Shown: positions 11,526 to 22,587, counted from the first letter of the stretch. The stretch is 64,000 bases of DNA from Seminavis robusta (GCA_903772945.1 CAICTM010000009.1:181112-245111); one strand, 5' to 3'. The notes: a model not told the origin generated them from the letters alone. Numbers and translations are program-made.

Positions 11526-12482
11526 ATGCCTCCGCCACCTCCAAATCCAAACCGGATTGATGCTGCCTACTTTTGCAGGCTTGGGAAGGTCTATCTCAGC
11601 CGGCATCCTGATTCCTTTGAAAGTGTTGACTGCCAGAGAGCCTTTCGAGAGATGTTTGGCTGTTCCCCGCGAGTTTGTGTTACTTTGTGGAGGCATTGTC
11701 GGGCCCGTCGAATCCATCGTGGTGCTGATCCCAAGCATATTCTTTGGGCTCTCCTGTTCCTAAAACTCTACACGAAGAACATTCCTCTGGCTTCTCTTGC
11801 CGGCACTTCTCCCCCAACCTACACCAAATGGATTTGGCGGTACATTCCTTCCATCAGCGCTTTGCGGCCACGAGTTGTAAGTCTTCCAGCGTGGAATTTT
11901 GTTCTTTGCGATTCGATTCATCTATTTCTAACCATGGTACAGATCAAATGGTCCAACAGGTTTCGTACTGGTCGGTTCGGCAATCGCAATCGATCTTGCA
12001 AGATCACCGTGGATGGGACCGATTGCCCCATCAACCAGCCAACACCATTCTGCAAGAGTTGGTTCAGCCACAAGTTTGAGGGCCCTGGTCTCCGGTATGA
12101 GGTGGGTGTGTGTATTCAGACAGGTGACATTGTTTGGATCAATGGTCCCTTCCGGTGTGGAGCTTGGCCGGATTTGAAGATCTTCAAGCGTGATCTGGTG
12201 CATCAGCTGGCTCCCCATGAGTTTGTGGAGGCTGATGGCGGCTACCTGCACCCACGTGTCCGCACACCCAACAAGTTTGTGTCATGGTCTGACAAGCGGG
12301 CCAAGGATGATGCCCGCCACCGGCATGAGGGCATCAACTCAATGCTGAAGAGCTTTGGCGTCCTGAACTTTTGGTTCAGGCACGACCTCTGGCTCCACAA
12401 GCATTGTTTTGGTGCCTGTGCCGTCGTCACCCAGCTTGGGATTGATGACGGCAGCATCCACCCCTGGCAAGTTCGGTATTGA
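11526..12482 (+). CDS. DDE transposase, PIF/Harbinger (DDE_Tnp_4) type
   Basis: I chose ATG 11526 (MPPPPPNPNRIDAAYFC). A 66-nt in-frame segment 11877-11942 looks like an intron (donor GTAAGT, acceptor GGTACAG). Spliced, the product is 296 residues and reads RPRVIKWSNRF; unspliced it also stays open. Catalytic motifs appear in order: first Asp in TVDGTDCPINQP, second Asp in GAWPDLKIFK, a conserved ADGGYLHP step, and the Glu in RHEGINSMLKSFGVL. This order and spacing fit the Harbinger DDE nuclease, which cuts and moves the element. No stop or frameshift is visible, so the transposase may still be functional. A Pro-rich N-terminus precedes a short helix-rich domain. Confidence 0.82.
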   Translation: MPPPPPNPNRIDAAYFCRLGKVYLSRHPDSFESVDCQRAFREMFGCSPRVCVTLWRHCRARRIHRGADPKHILWALLFLKLYTKNIPLASLAGTSPPTYTKWIWRYIPSISALRPRVVSLPAWNFVLCDSIHLFLTMVQIKWSNRFRTGRFGNRNRSCKITVDGTDCPINQPTPFCKSWFSHKFEGPGLRYEVGVCIQTGDIVWINGPFRCGAWPDLKIFKRDLVHQLAPHEFVEADGGYLHPRVRTPNKFVSWSDKRAKDDARHRHEGINSMLKSFGVLNFWFRHDLWLHKHCFGACAVVTQLGIDDGSIHPWQVRY

Positions 12483-12784
12483 GCGGTGGTGGTGGGGCTG
12501 CCCTCCCATGGTTCCTTGCAACCATGCGGATGATCACTGTTTTGGCATTGCCACCAACTGTGATCAACGACGTCCTGTCGTTCTTGTGCTGATCCTGTAG
12601 CGCATCTGCTCTACTTGGTTTGCTCATGAATGGCTGGACGTCATTGATCTCTGTTGGCCAAGTTAATTCTAGATCTGCAATTGCCCTATCTATTTCAATG
12701 TATTTCTAGCTAGCTCTAACTAATGCAATATAGCGCCATGGGCAGGTTTGCTCATCCCCATTGTACGGGCCGGTCATCCTGCTT

Positions 12785-12857
12785 CAGACGCCGTCTGATC
12801 AGACATCGTCTGATCAGATAGCATCTGATAAGACAGTGTCTGATCAGACGCTGTCTG
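12785..12857. repeat. Right cluster: five 15-bp units of CAGAC-N3-GTCTGAT
   Basis: Palindromes start at 12785, 12800, 12815, 12830 and 12845, an exact 15-bp period. Centres are GCC, ATC, AGC, AGT and GCT. The third copy reads CAGAT-AGC-ATCTG, so both arms changed together and pairing is kept. A sixth, partial copy (CAGACGAC) lies near 12873. The array begins 25 bp outside the right inverted repeat of the transposon. Confidence 0.9.
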
Positions 12858-13220
12858 ATGCATAAGATGGATCAGACGACCTTGCTTGGAATGAGGCTAT
12901 GCTTGGGTTCAGTCCACAGGAAATCCAATGATTCTTTCAATTTTAAAGAATCCGATTTGGGTTTTAGATTTTGCAGGTTTTTTACCTTGAGGTGCAGGGT
13001 CGGGCTAGCTAGCTAGTACCAACTCATACCAGGAGAGCTCCAAGGACACAAGGATTGAATCATTCTTTGGGTTGGAAATGAATATATTGATGTGAGGCTC
13101 TTGAACTCAACTCCTAAATAATATCTATCTTGTGCTAGCTGGACTAGCCAGGTCGGACTCCACCAATGTCTAATATATCGTAACACTGCATCCTCGTCCA
13201 ATTGTTCTTCCGCTCCTCTT
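12858..13220. other. Intergenic region downstream of the first MscS-like gene
   Basis: Apart from a partial palindrome copy near 12873 and GCTAGCTAGCTAG near 13004, I see no gene or repeat here. The region must carry the 3' UTR of the minus-strand channel gene. Confidence 0.4.
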
Positions 13221-16200
13221 CTAATCGGCCCCGAAGGCTTCATGCTGGCCCCGCATTCCTCGTTTCTTGGGGCTGTTGGCCTCCAAGGCCGCAGAAAGCT
13301 TTGCCTGGTCCAAACCGACTGGCTGCAACGCCTTCAAAGCATTTGCAGCATTTCCATTCATGGTCAGGTCCACCGGCAGTGGTGGAGACAGATAACGAAT
13401 ATCCAACTGGCAAGTGCGGGAGAAACAAGTGACTGTGAGATTATGCAACAGAAAGAACAAGGAGTGCACAGCATGGTATGTATTGCGAAAACTGACAATT
13501 CTGGCAACCTCCAGGCAATAGGTGGTCAAGTCTGCTTTGGATAACAAAATGGCACCTACGCCTTGCCAATGATTCCGATGCTGAGCAATGATCTTGTACC
13601 CAAGGAATCCTCTATCAACAGCGACCTCTGTAGGCCTGAAACCAATAAAGGTCAACCATTCTCTTGGGCGGTCTTTCAAGAACTGCTCAACCTGTAAATT
13701 GCAAAGAAGGGAATGGATGCACCCAATGAATACGCTGTTTGCAAGCTGTGTTCGAAATGCCACAATGTTTGAAAATGGACCAAGTCCCACTCACCGCAGC
13801 CCTAAAGATTGCAATCTTTTCGTAGGGAGTGTCAATTCCAAATTTCAATTCCACGTAAATAGTTGCATTAGGAGACCTGGCTGCGTTGATGACACGCAGG
13901 TTCTGTTTTGTTTCATTTTGGTGTAATGGGATGGGTCAGAATTACATCAGCGGGAGCAACAGCGAGAAGGGCAAAAGGCTGCCATCGGACTCACGGAGAT
14001 TGCACCGTTGTTCAATGTGGCGCGTTCATTAGTTGTACCCCAATAGACAGTCGTTGTCGTAAGGGTGACTTTCTCTGTGTTTGTTCAGTGAAGTGAGAGT
14101 GTGTTAGTTTGAACAGTAAGGCACGATTAAAACGAACAGCACACCCTCAACGTACCCACAATCCAGCCGGAAGAGCCATCTGGACTCGTCTCATTCTGTG
14201 GATTAGAGAGATGGATCCTATCTCCGACGCCTGTTGTTCGTCAAAGAGTGGACAGCTGTTAGACTTTAAAAGCACATTTCGTTGGATCCATCCTTGATCG
14301 TTAACATACCGTAAGGTCTTTGGACAAGGATAAACAGGAGTCCCTGTGTAACGCAGCAAATCAATGGAGGCAGGAATATGGCTTGTCAACGACAGTCAAG
14401 ACAGAAAATGGTGGTACTGGATCTTCTTTTCCAAACGTACCTCGAAGTATTTGGCACTACGTAATCAAGGCGAATGCAAACGACGCTTTGTTGGCGCCGA
14501 TGTAGCATCAGCAAGTTCATCACTAACGCAGAGAGACTCACCTTGTTGCACCAAACACTGTTGAGAAGAAAAAGGCGAGAACGAGTTAGCTCTTGCCTCT
14601 TCCAAGCCAAAGTTTTGCTGCCACTATGGCATACTTACTGAATGAAAAACCTAGAATGGCACTTGAAAATGAAAGGTAGACTGCCCTTGGGGAACCCCCC
14701 AAGTCTGCAAGCAACATACACGCAAGAAAACCATAGAACACAAAGTTGATAAGGGATTCAATCGCCTTGTCAATCTGGCTGCTATTGGCAATGTTCGCAC
14801 TAAGGAGCCTGAGCTGCTTGTAGATAGCATCAATGCTCCTGCATGGGATTGCAAGGACGCACGTGAGAAACATAAGGAACGAACCCGTCCGTGAACTTGG
14901 CACTTCTCGCACTTACTTGACAAACTCAAGCTTGCCCAAAGTTCCATCTCTTTCGGGGCGAAAAATCTTGATGAGCTCCTTGGCTTTGTCTTGGTTGATC
15001 CCACCGCTTTCGTCCTTTGCAAGGAGAGCAAGCGTTTCAAAGGGAATCTCATCCAAGTGGGGGGTGCGTAGAAGCAAGCGTTGGTACACTGCCTGGCTCG
15101 ACTCGATACAACGATCCCTTGTGTCAGCCTTCCCAATAGGCGGAGTAAAAAGGAGAGAGAGGTGAGCATAGCCAGACAAGTTCACTGGTTAGGAATCTGA
15201 GTAAACAAGAACCTTACCGGTCCAAAGGCTGTAGTAAGTGAATTATTCGTGAACGAGGATCCAGAACATGAACATGAGTAAGTGTAGACACTGAATCACA
15301 AAGCAACTCTTCGTAGGGATGCTCCATTGATTTACCTGGCAGAAAAGGATACTTGCGCTTCATGAACGACAAAGCCTGCCGGAACTGCATAATTGCTCCG
15401 AGTGTGATTTTTCGTTCCTTTAGAAAAAGAGAACTATGAGCTCTCGAAGGTGCTCTGATTACAACGCACTAACCATGAGGCTTCTTATCACCCAACTCAC
15501 CTCTGACTCCTCCGCTCGCTTGGGTTCTTCCCAGGCATCCAGCAACGCTTCAATTTCATACTGCTCTGAGGCAGTAAAATCTTGGTCGGCAGCATTGGCT
15601 TCATTATCCTCCAGGTCACCCGGAGCAGTTGGGGCCAACAGGGAGGTAGTTGATCCATCCACCCCCTTCTTATGTTTTGCCATGAACGTGGTAGCGGCTT
15701 CGGTTGCGCTAGGAGAAAGGGCGCTGTTTCTTGCTGCTTCTTCTTCGGCTTCCAAGGCAGCTTCGGCTTCTTTGTTGACGAAGTCAGCAATTTCGTTAGG
15801 ATCCCATTCATCGGTGAGAGACCTGGCGTGTTTGTTTGCATCACTCCTGTCCCGGACAAAGTCGTCTTTGTCTTTTTCAATTTCTCGGGCTAGCGTGGCT
15901 ACTTCGCCCACGAGAACCATATTCTAGAGTTTGTACAGATGTATGCATAGCCATGGTGAGAAAATAGTGGAATCAGTGCTTGCCGAAAGGCGTTGGAGTC
16001 TTACCTTCATCACGACTGCCAATTCTTGTCCATAATGTGCAAAGGTTTGCCGACCCAGCATGAGCCCGACGACGAGGCGCTTGATGGCGGCGAGGATTCC
16101 CGCAAAGAGCATCAATCGCAACAAACTCTGGTAAATAGTGCCGTCCAGAACACCATTTCCTGGATTATCCTGAAGAAGGTCCCAAAAATGTCGCGTGGTC

Positions 16201-17744
16201 AGATCAGCATTGCTAAGCTGTCTTTGGTGGTACCGGTACATCCAACTCGAGCCTTACCTCGTTAAAAAGACCTATGATGATGACAAGGAAAAAAAAATGC
16301 AGGTTAGGCTTCTGGTTGCTTGCCTTCCATTTCAACAGCTGCCTCTTAGTTCCTCTGTTTCGTTGCAGCCTGCAGCCTACTACTCACCAATTTTATCTTG
16401 CTGGTAAAGCCAATGCCTGGCGTAACGTTTTCCACCAGAGAGCAATATAAAGTTGTAAGCTCCCCAGAAGGTGGAAATGAATGGCCAACCTTTGCTTTGG
16501 ACAACGAGTAGAGTGAAGATGGGGCCCATCCATTGGAGAGAGAATCTAGATCCCAGTGCCAAAAAGTCAATCACCAATGCCTGCGTAATCAAGGCCATGG
16601 TGAGCGTAATGACCAATCTGACACCGAGAAAGAGGAACCACCAAGAAGCAGTCGCAGGTTGTCCCGGCACGACGTTGCCATATTCGTCTTTTTCTGGGTT
16701 TTCGACAAAGTAGAAGAGCAACACTGCCATCAACATGGAGGGCAACACAATGAAAAGGACGACCTGTCTGGCATAGGATAGAGCGGACTGGCGTTTTCCA
16801 CCGACGAATTCCTGAAAGAGTTCATAATCTTCTTGGATTCCACCCTTGGCGCCGGAAACAATTTGCTTGACTCTGCGTCGCCTAAAGAAGCGATTTCGCC
16901 GTTTCCTTTTCTTCTTTTTCTTGGCACCGGCTGCTGTGGAGTTTTCTTGTGCTCCTGAACTCCCAACGCTGTATTCCGTACCCGATTCACTGTATTCGCG
17001 GGCGTTGTTGTTGTTGTCGTCCGCGTTGGCAACGTGTTCATCAATTGTAATCGCAAGCTTATCCACGGCATTGAGAGAATGCTGAAAGTCTTCCGAGACC
17101 ATAATGTCTTGTTTTTTCTTCTCGGAGCTGTGATGATCTCCTAGATCATAGAGGGCATTGGTGAGACCAAATAGAGTCTGCTCCACCGTTCCGTCTCCTT
17201 TGGCGGCGGCCACTTGGACTTCCGTAGTGTGCTGGATCAATCCCTGGAATTTGGGAGTCATGGTGCCTCCAGCCGATGTGCTGGTCTCGTTCATGTCATC
17301 CGTATTGATCTGTTTCTCCTTTTGTTTCTCCTCCTTGTCATTTTCGACCATGCTCTGTGTGATTTCGTCATGTGCAATAGTCCCGAACAAATCGAATGTT
17401 TCCGTGTTGGTTTTCTGATGTGCTTGCCCGACGATTTTCTCGACAGCTCTCAAGATGTGAGTCTCTGCTTCTAGTTCATGAGGTCCACTGGCCAACATGT
17501 CATGCAGATCGATCGAAGGCGACGGGTCATGACGACGAGTTGGAGTAGGCACGGGAGAGTGCATGGGGCTCAGATCGGACTGCCACGAGACATTGCGATG
17601 CTCGTGTGTGACGGTCTTGGGACGTTGAAGAGCGGACGCCGGAGGAGGAACCGGACTGTTGGTGGAGCTTCTGGGAGGATTGGGCGACTCTGGAGGCGGT
17701 CCTCGCTGTACAGGTTGGTACTGACCATTGCTTCCAATGGGCAT
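13221..17744 (-). CDS. MscS-like mechanosensitive ion channel, paralogue A (16 exons)
   Basis: Minus-strand exons: 17744..16388, 16271..16258, 16169..16005, 15923..15501, 15417..15336, 15228..15218, 15128..14917, 14838..14639, 14557..14542, 14456..14441, 14343..14310, 14230..14156, 14074..13995, 13902..13795, 13691..13497, 13406..13221. The sum is 3,174 nt, or 1,057 residues. Four are micro-exons of 14, 11, 16 and 16 nt. The long N-terminus is low-complexity and cytosolic. Transmembrane helices include FIVLPSMLMAVLLFYFV and helices around GVRLVITLTMALITQALV. The pore and MscS core has FSSAILGFSFMFG, then LLFILVQRPYGVGDRI, VYWGTTNERATLNN and REWLTFIGFRPTEV. A degenerate EF-hand loop, RPERDGTLGKLE, precedes the pore, as in fungal and plant MscS relatives. 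The product should open under membrane tension. Splice sites were placed using homology to paralogues B and C. Confidence 0.88.
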
Positions 17745-19074
17745 TGTGACTTTACTTTACTCTACGCTGAACAAGAAGATGACCAGACTGACTTGAAAGA
17801 AAGGGGACCGAATTTCTCAGCCTTGTATCCTCGGCTCAACAGCTGCTTCCGGATACTAGTATGAGAAGAATGCTTTTGCGATTGTGCGCAGCAATACCAG
17901 GACTTACTTTTACTCTGGAGTAATGAAAGCGGATGGAACCAATGGTAGTGGACGCATTCAAGTGAGATGTCGATGATCGATGATGATGAGGTTGCTGTCC
18001 CGAATGAACTGTTCCGGCAAAAAGATCTCAAACAGACCAAAGGAAACACCTCACCAGTGCCATACGGTACTGTACGGTATTAATACGACTTCTCAAGAGC
18101 TTGGAGAGGCCTCTTAAACGGCACGCACTCTTCACTTGGGCATAAATTAATTATTTATGTCGCAAAACAACTATTCAGCGTGCTTCTCGACTTCAACCTG
18201 GGACTTGGGAAGATGCGGCCTCTCTGCGTCTGGGGTCTGGGGAGCAAAAATTCTTTGGGGTTCACATGTTCACAGGACGCTGCCATTTGTATGTGTTCAG
18301 ATTTTTGAGCTCTACGCTGTACTTGATGACGAACAATCTTTCCTCACCCACCGATCCATGCGTTGCCATGGTATCAGTACGACCGCACACCGTCTACAGA
18401 GGAGTACGACCGAGCATCCGAAGGCAATGATACCAGTAGACAGGCTTGCATGTGGTAATCCAAAGATTACCCTGAACTGCGAATGCAATGCTACCGCCAA
18501 AAGTGAAGGATCAATGCAATGCTGCAGCGCTGTGGTTTGTAGTGAGCACTTCCACAATCATCCCACCTATTGGCGTATCAATAGAACGCTTTCCATTATT
18601 TCTAGGGCACCTTCCATGGATTGATGCAGATACCGGTACAGCACAGTCACGCACCTCCTCTACCGGTACCAGTACCGGTAGCGGTAGCTCCATTTCCAAG
18701 GGTTTGATCGGCGACCCTGAACTCTATATCATAGTAAAAGCGTAGGAATGGCACGATCCACCGGCCACCCGGTCAAGCGAAGCATTGAGTTTTTGCGACA
18801 GGACGTTTGAAGTCTGATGGGTCGTCGTTTGTCGTCGAGCATTCGATCATGGTTCCAAGCGCATCACGATGGGGAATGGACAGCGAAGAAGCGTAGAAAA
18901 CGACACGAAAGGCAATGCGTTTCGTGGAGAACCACGGTCTCGGAGGACTTCGATTGTGTTGCTCTTCAATTCCTCTCACAAAACTTGTGAAGCAAATCTT
19001 CAAAAGCCTTACAAGCAAACATCATCTCGACTCCATCAGACTTTGCTCATCGTCGCTAGTTCATTTCATCGACC
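17745..19074. other. Intergenic region, 1.3 kb, divergent promoters
   Basis: This lies upstream of both the minus-strand channel and the plus-strand secreted protein. It contains TACCGGTACCAGTACCGGTA near 18661-18680. Several open frames of up to 155 codons show no domain and no splice context; I do not call them. Confidence 0.45.
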
Positions 19075-20487
19075 ATGTTCCTCGCCCATCTTTTCTTGAT
19101 TACTTTGCTGTTCGCCGTGGCTCCTTCTTCCTTGGCAACGCCCACCAAAGACCTCGTCCGTGGAGGCAGCTCTCGCATTCGCGGTGGAGGTCGTCGAAAC
19201 TTGAGTGGCTCTAGTGGAGGAATGGGCATGTCCATGGGCCCCGACTGCATGTCGATGATGGGCGGCATGATGGGCGGCATGATGGGATCCGGTTCCATGT
19301 CGGCGCCATCGTCATCGTCATCGTCATCCGACAGCATGGAGACGGAGGTAAGTAAAGTACCATGTTCCGTTTCACCAAGTACACATTCGTTTTTCTGTTT
19401 GCTCACCACCAGCTTGTCTGTTGGGATCTATCCAAACTCGAAATACCGCTAGGAACCTGTGGATTACTGCATTCCTCGGTCGTTGTTTGCTTCGAGTCGG
19501 GATGGATATCTGTTCGAGATTGACTACACGACTAGCGAGGTGATTGATGTCAAGCCATATCATCTCCCTTCACCTTCCACTGAGATTGTTTTTGACAAGG
19601 AGAGCAACACGTTGTGGAACGCTCTAGGAGGAGGCGCGGCTTCAATCTTCAACGTTGACAAGCAGGGCAGCGTGATTGGTTACCCTATGGAACACGAGTT
19701 TGGCGCCGTCCAAGGAATGGAGTACGTTGATGGCACTCTTTATGGGACCTTCTTTGATGTCGACATCATGTTCACGGAAACAATGGGCAATGCCACCAAT
19801 GCCACTGTTGACTTGTCATGGAAGCTGGTCGAAATTGACACGGGGGACCGCGACTATCCCCTCGTTGACATTGGTCACACAGGCATTGAAAACCCAATCT
19901 CTGGGTTGGCCTATGACACAGCCAACGAGATCATGTATGGAGTCACTGCTGGATATGCTTACGCCAATTTGGCAACAATTGATCTTTTGTCTGGAGCTGT
20001 CACAAGCGTGATTCCCATCACAGTGGATGGCTACGAAATTGCAAGGGTTGGAAGCATTGAATTTGACGGTACTGGCAATCTTCGTGGCTGCTTGGCCAGA
20101 GATTACAGTGGTCCTTACCAGCTAATGACAATTGACCCCTGCACTGGTGAAGCCGAGTTCAGTGGTGTAAATCTGGGCTTTCCCTGCACTGGTCTTACAC
20201 TTGTTTGCCAGCCACCTACCCCTGGACCTACACCAGGTCCCACACCAGCCCCAACACCTGGTCCATCTCCAGGCCCCACTCCTGGCCCCACCCTTGAACC
20301 AACCCCTGGGCCCACTCCTGGACCAACAAAGGGACCCACTCCTGGGCCCACTCCTGGACCAACTCCGGGACCCACTCCTGGACCAACTCCTGGACCCACA
20401 CCTGGACCCACACCTGGACCCACTGACAGCTACTATGGAGGGACTATGCTTCCACCTCCTCCTCCTCCAGGACCTGATCGTGCTTAG
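19075..20487 (+). CDS. Secreted beta-propeller-like protein with PTPG-repeat tail
   Basis: Exons 19075..19347 and 19453..20487 give 435 residues. The donor is GTAAGT, the acceptor ends CCGCTAG, phase 0. The start [21 protein letters not shown] is a signal peptide. A Gly/Met/Ser-rich stretch with [11 protein letters not shown] follows and ends in an acidic METE. The middle (about 92-340) has repeated strand-rich units such as [45 protein letters not shown] and [14 protein letters not shown], spaced as in NHL/SMP-type propellers. The tail has about fifteen TPGP(T) units, then SYYGG and a PPPPPP run. Pro/Thr-rich tails of this sort are common in diatom wall or secreted proteins. I do not recognise a specific family. 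It could bind the frustule or extracellular matrix, but that is inference. Confidence 0.75.
20216..20425. repeat. In-frame minisatellite encoding TPGP units
   Basis: Units of 12 or 24 nt (CCTGG(A/G)CC(C/A)AC...) encode TPGP-type repeats in the tail of the secreted protein. Low divergence between adjacent units suggests recent expansion. Confidence 0.85.
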
Positions 20488-20790
20488 GATGAAGAGAACT
20501 GAATTTTCTGCAGCCCGAGAACCGTGAAAGCCTGAGAGCATTCAGACCATAAAGATTAAAGACATAATCAGACTAAGGACATAAAAGATCAAGGACCCAA
20601 AAGACCTATTGAAAGGGGCTTCTATAGATGTGCTGCAGTTCTGAAGTCTACCACTGATGAATCATGTGAAATCGGAGCGGGTTGAAACGAGGCTGCATAC
20701 CGTATAGACTTCGAGTTTGACCTGTACGGTGGACAAGCGCAAGAGCTGGCTGTTGTGGAGTGGAATACCACTAGCTCCTGCTAGTTAGTA

Positions 20791-21600
20791 TCATTGTGCA
20801 TCCTGGAACGATTGTTGTTGTAATTCGACAGTCGTGGAGATCACCAATCCGACGAATGCAGCAAGTGCAACGTAGGAGAGAATTGCCGCACGCTGGATAC
20901 AAGGATCCCAAGGAAGAAGAGTATCCACTTTCCCTCGGCTTGAGGAAGCAACACCAGAGTCTGGCTCGGCCCAAAAGTTGTCTTTGTCAAAAAATTGTTG
21001 TTTTTTCTTCAGTTTTTGTTTGATACGTCTTCCATATTCCATTAGTAGAGCTGCGGATAGGATGCAAATCCAGTTGACGCACAGCAGTAACCGTCGTACA
21101 TCGAAAAGGTTGTGATGGGCCCTGGTGGCTGGCGAATTGTTGTTGGTGTAGTAGGTTACGGCGATGCACCATATCCATCCAAAGATCATACAAAGGACAA
21201 AGACAACGTCGTGGATGGCTTCATGTGTCAAGATACTAAAGTGGGCTGTCAAGTAAGCAAAGACAGCGGAAAACATGCCACAGATTGTTCCGATCTGAAC
21301 TCGTTTCAAATCGTCTTCAGTGATACTTTCCGAAGAACCCAGAGTCTTTTTCAGCTTTCCAGTCACGGCCTCGCCCCACAGAACTGCAGTTAGTGCCTGG
21401 AGTGGAGATGCAACAGCTGACCCCATCTTGTAATAGCGCAGTCCTTCCTTTTTGCCACCAGCAGTGCAAATGATGGGTGTTGACAATCGAACATATTTCT
21501 TCCTCACAGAGAGCCGAACAACAAACACAATTGTCGACAGATAGACCACAGACCATGCCAAGGGAACCAAGGGAGCCAACCTACCCAACAGCAAGCTCAT
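20791..21600 (-). CDS. Multi-pass membrane protein (possibly Frag1/DRAM-like)
   Basis: The ATG at 21600 (MSLLLGRLAPLVPLAW) is the first in frame; upstream codons use no ATG. The product has 269 residues. I count five or six hydrophobic helices, among them VPLAWSVVYLSTIVFVV, GTICGMFSAVFAYLTAHF, VVFVLCMIFGWIWCIAVTYY, LLLCVNWICILSAALLM and AILSYVALAAFVGLVIST. A Lys-rich loop KQKLKKKQQF lies between the last two. The helix order and the H-rich loop ILTHEAIHD loosely recall Frag1/DRAM/Sfk1 membrane proteins, but I am unsure. No signal for a particular organelle is clear. It is single-exon. Confidence 0.65.
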   Translation of the reverse strand: MSLLLGRLAPLVPLAWSVVYLSTIVFVVRLSVRKKYVRLSTPIICTAGGKKEGLRYYKMGSAVASPLQALTAVLWGEAVTGKLKKTLGSSESITEDDLKRVQIGTICGMFSAVFAYLTAHFSILTHEAIHDVVFVLCMIFGWIWCIAVTYYTNNNSPATRAHHNLFDVRRLLLCVNWICILSAALLMEYGRRIKQKLKKKQQFFDKDNFWAEPDSGVASSSRGKVDTLLPWDPCIQRAAILSYVALAAFVGLVISTTVELQQQSFQDAQ

Positions 21601-22587
21601 CGTCAAAGCACATCGGACGCCGATCGAATCTCGAGATCTTGTTGTTGTGTCGGTGGTACGGTACACGGTACCGTACCGGTACCGGTTCCTTTGTTAATTG
21701 AGTCGGGTTTACTATGGATTAGAGAGAGCTAAGAGGAGGACGGAGACAGAGGTCAAGGGGGGCACGACGCAGGAACGCAAGGCAGGCAATCAAGGGCGCA
21801 AGCAGGGCAACATGGAAACCAAGGATAGGGGTGAAGGCAGGAGGGCAGGGAGGAGCAAAGGAGCAAGACTAGCGGAAGAGATCGAGGGCACCACAGTCAT
21901 CCCAACGCTTGGAAACCTTGAGAGCGGTTCCTTTGGATTTCCGTACTCATCTACCCAATTCCAAGAGCCTCGGTTTTCTGACGACTGAAACGTGACCTGA
22001 GTAAAAGTACAATCGGATTTATTCTCGATGCGGAGCACGCTACTGGTACCAGTACCACCACCAGGTACTAGCTATCATAGCTAGTACAGTACATACTCCT
22101 TTAAACACTACTGTAATTTTTGCAGTTTGTGCAACCTGCAGAGCTGTTGTAGCTTTCCACACATGGTTCTTTTTACTACAGCTGTACAGTACAGTATGCT
22201 TTTCCAGTTCAGTACTACATGTACTTTCATACTTTCACCTAAGCTACACATTCTAGACTAGTTGTTGGATCTTTTGAGTCTCCACGAAAGTGGTCTGGTA
22301 AAGTTGGCTTGTGGGAGGGTCTCCAATGGCGGAAGTCTGGTTGCATTTGCTTTCCCTTGTGATCCTTTGTCCTCCCCTCCTTGCCAACCCTGGCATCCGA
22401 AGAAGGTAACATTTACTAACTGCGTAAAAAAATCAACCTACTAGCTACCAGGTAGTCAGTCAACTTCCACCTTGACATCCAAGCGAAGGTTCAAACGACT
22501 TGCTCAACTATAAAAAATGGAAAGATAGCTACTTTGGTTCTACTAGTACTAGCACATGTGGACAATGCCTGTGCCAGCGTGGCTTGA
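21601..22587. other. Intergenic region, about 1 kb
   Basis: Contains GGTACGGTACACGGTACCGT followed by CCGGTACCGG near 21655-21688, purine-rich DNA at 21720-21860, and CTGTACAGTACAG-like words near 22080-22220. An open frame at 21698-21988 is purine-rich low-complexity sequence without a domain, so I do not call it. Confidence 0.4.

Larger units (their letters stand above)
8809..12759. mobile_element. PIF/Harbinger-like DNA transposon, 3,951 bp
   Basis: The ends are inverted repeats: GGGGATGAGCAAA at 8809-8821 and its reverse complement at 12747-12759, with weaker matching for about 14 bp further in. A 3-bp direct repeat ATT flanks both ends (8806-8808 and 12760-12762), as expected for a target duplication of this superfamily. 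Inside are two divergent genes, a Myb-like protein on the minus strand (frame-shifted) and a DDE transposase on the plus strand. That is the two-gene layout of PIF/Harbinger elements. Between the genes, 10704-10861 is a large GGATT/AATCC inverted repeat. Confidence 0.85.

Noticed and set aside
12785-12857. CRISPR-like regular repeat array
   Set aside because: Units are only 15 bp with a 3-bp variable centre, there are no spacers, and the context is eukaryotic.
18157-18624. Open frame of 155 codons
   Set aside because: Composition is not coding-like, no domain, and it sits in the promoter region between divergent genes.
20115-20541. Minus-strand Gly/Val- and Arg/Ser-rich frames
   Set aside because: They are shadows of the TPGP-encoding repeat on the plus strand.
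21698-21988. Open frame of 96 codons
   Set aside because: Purine-rich low-complexity sequence, no domain, no splice context.
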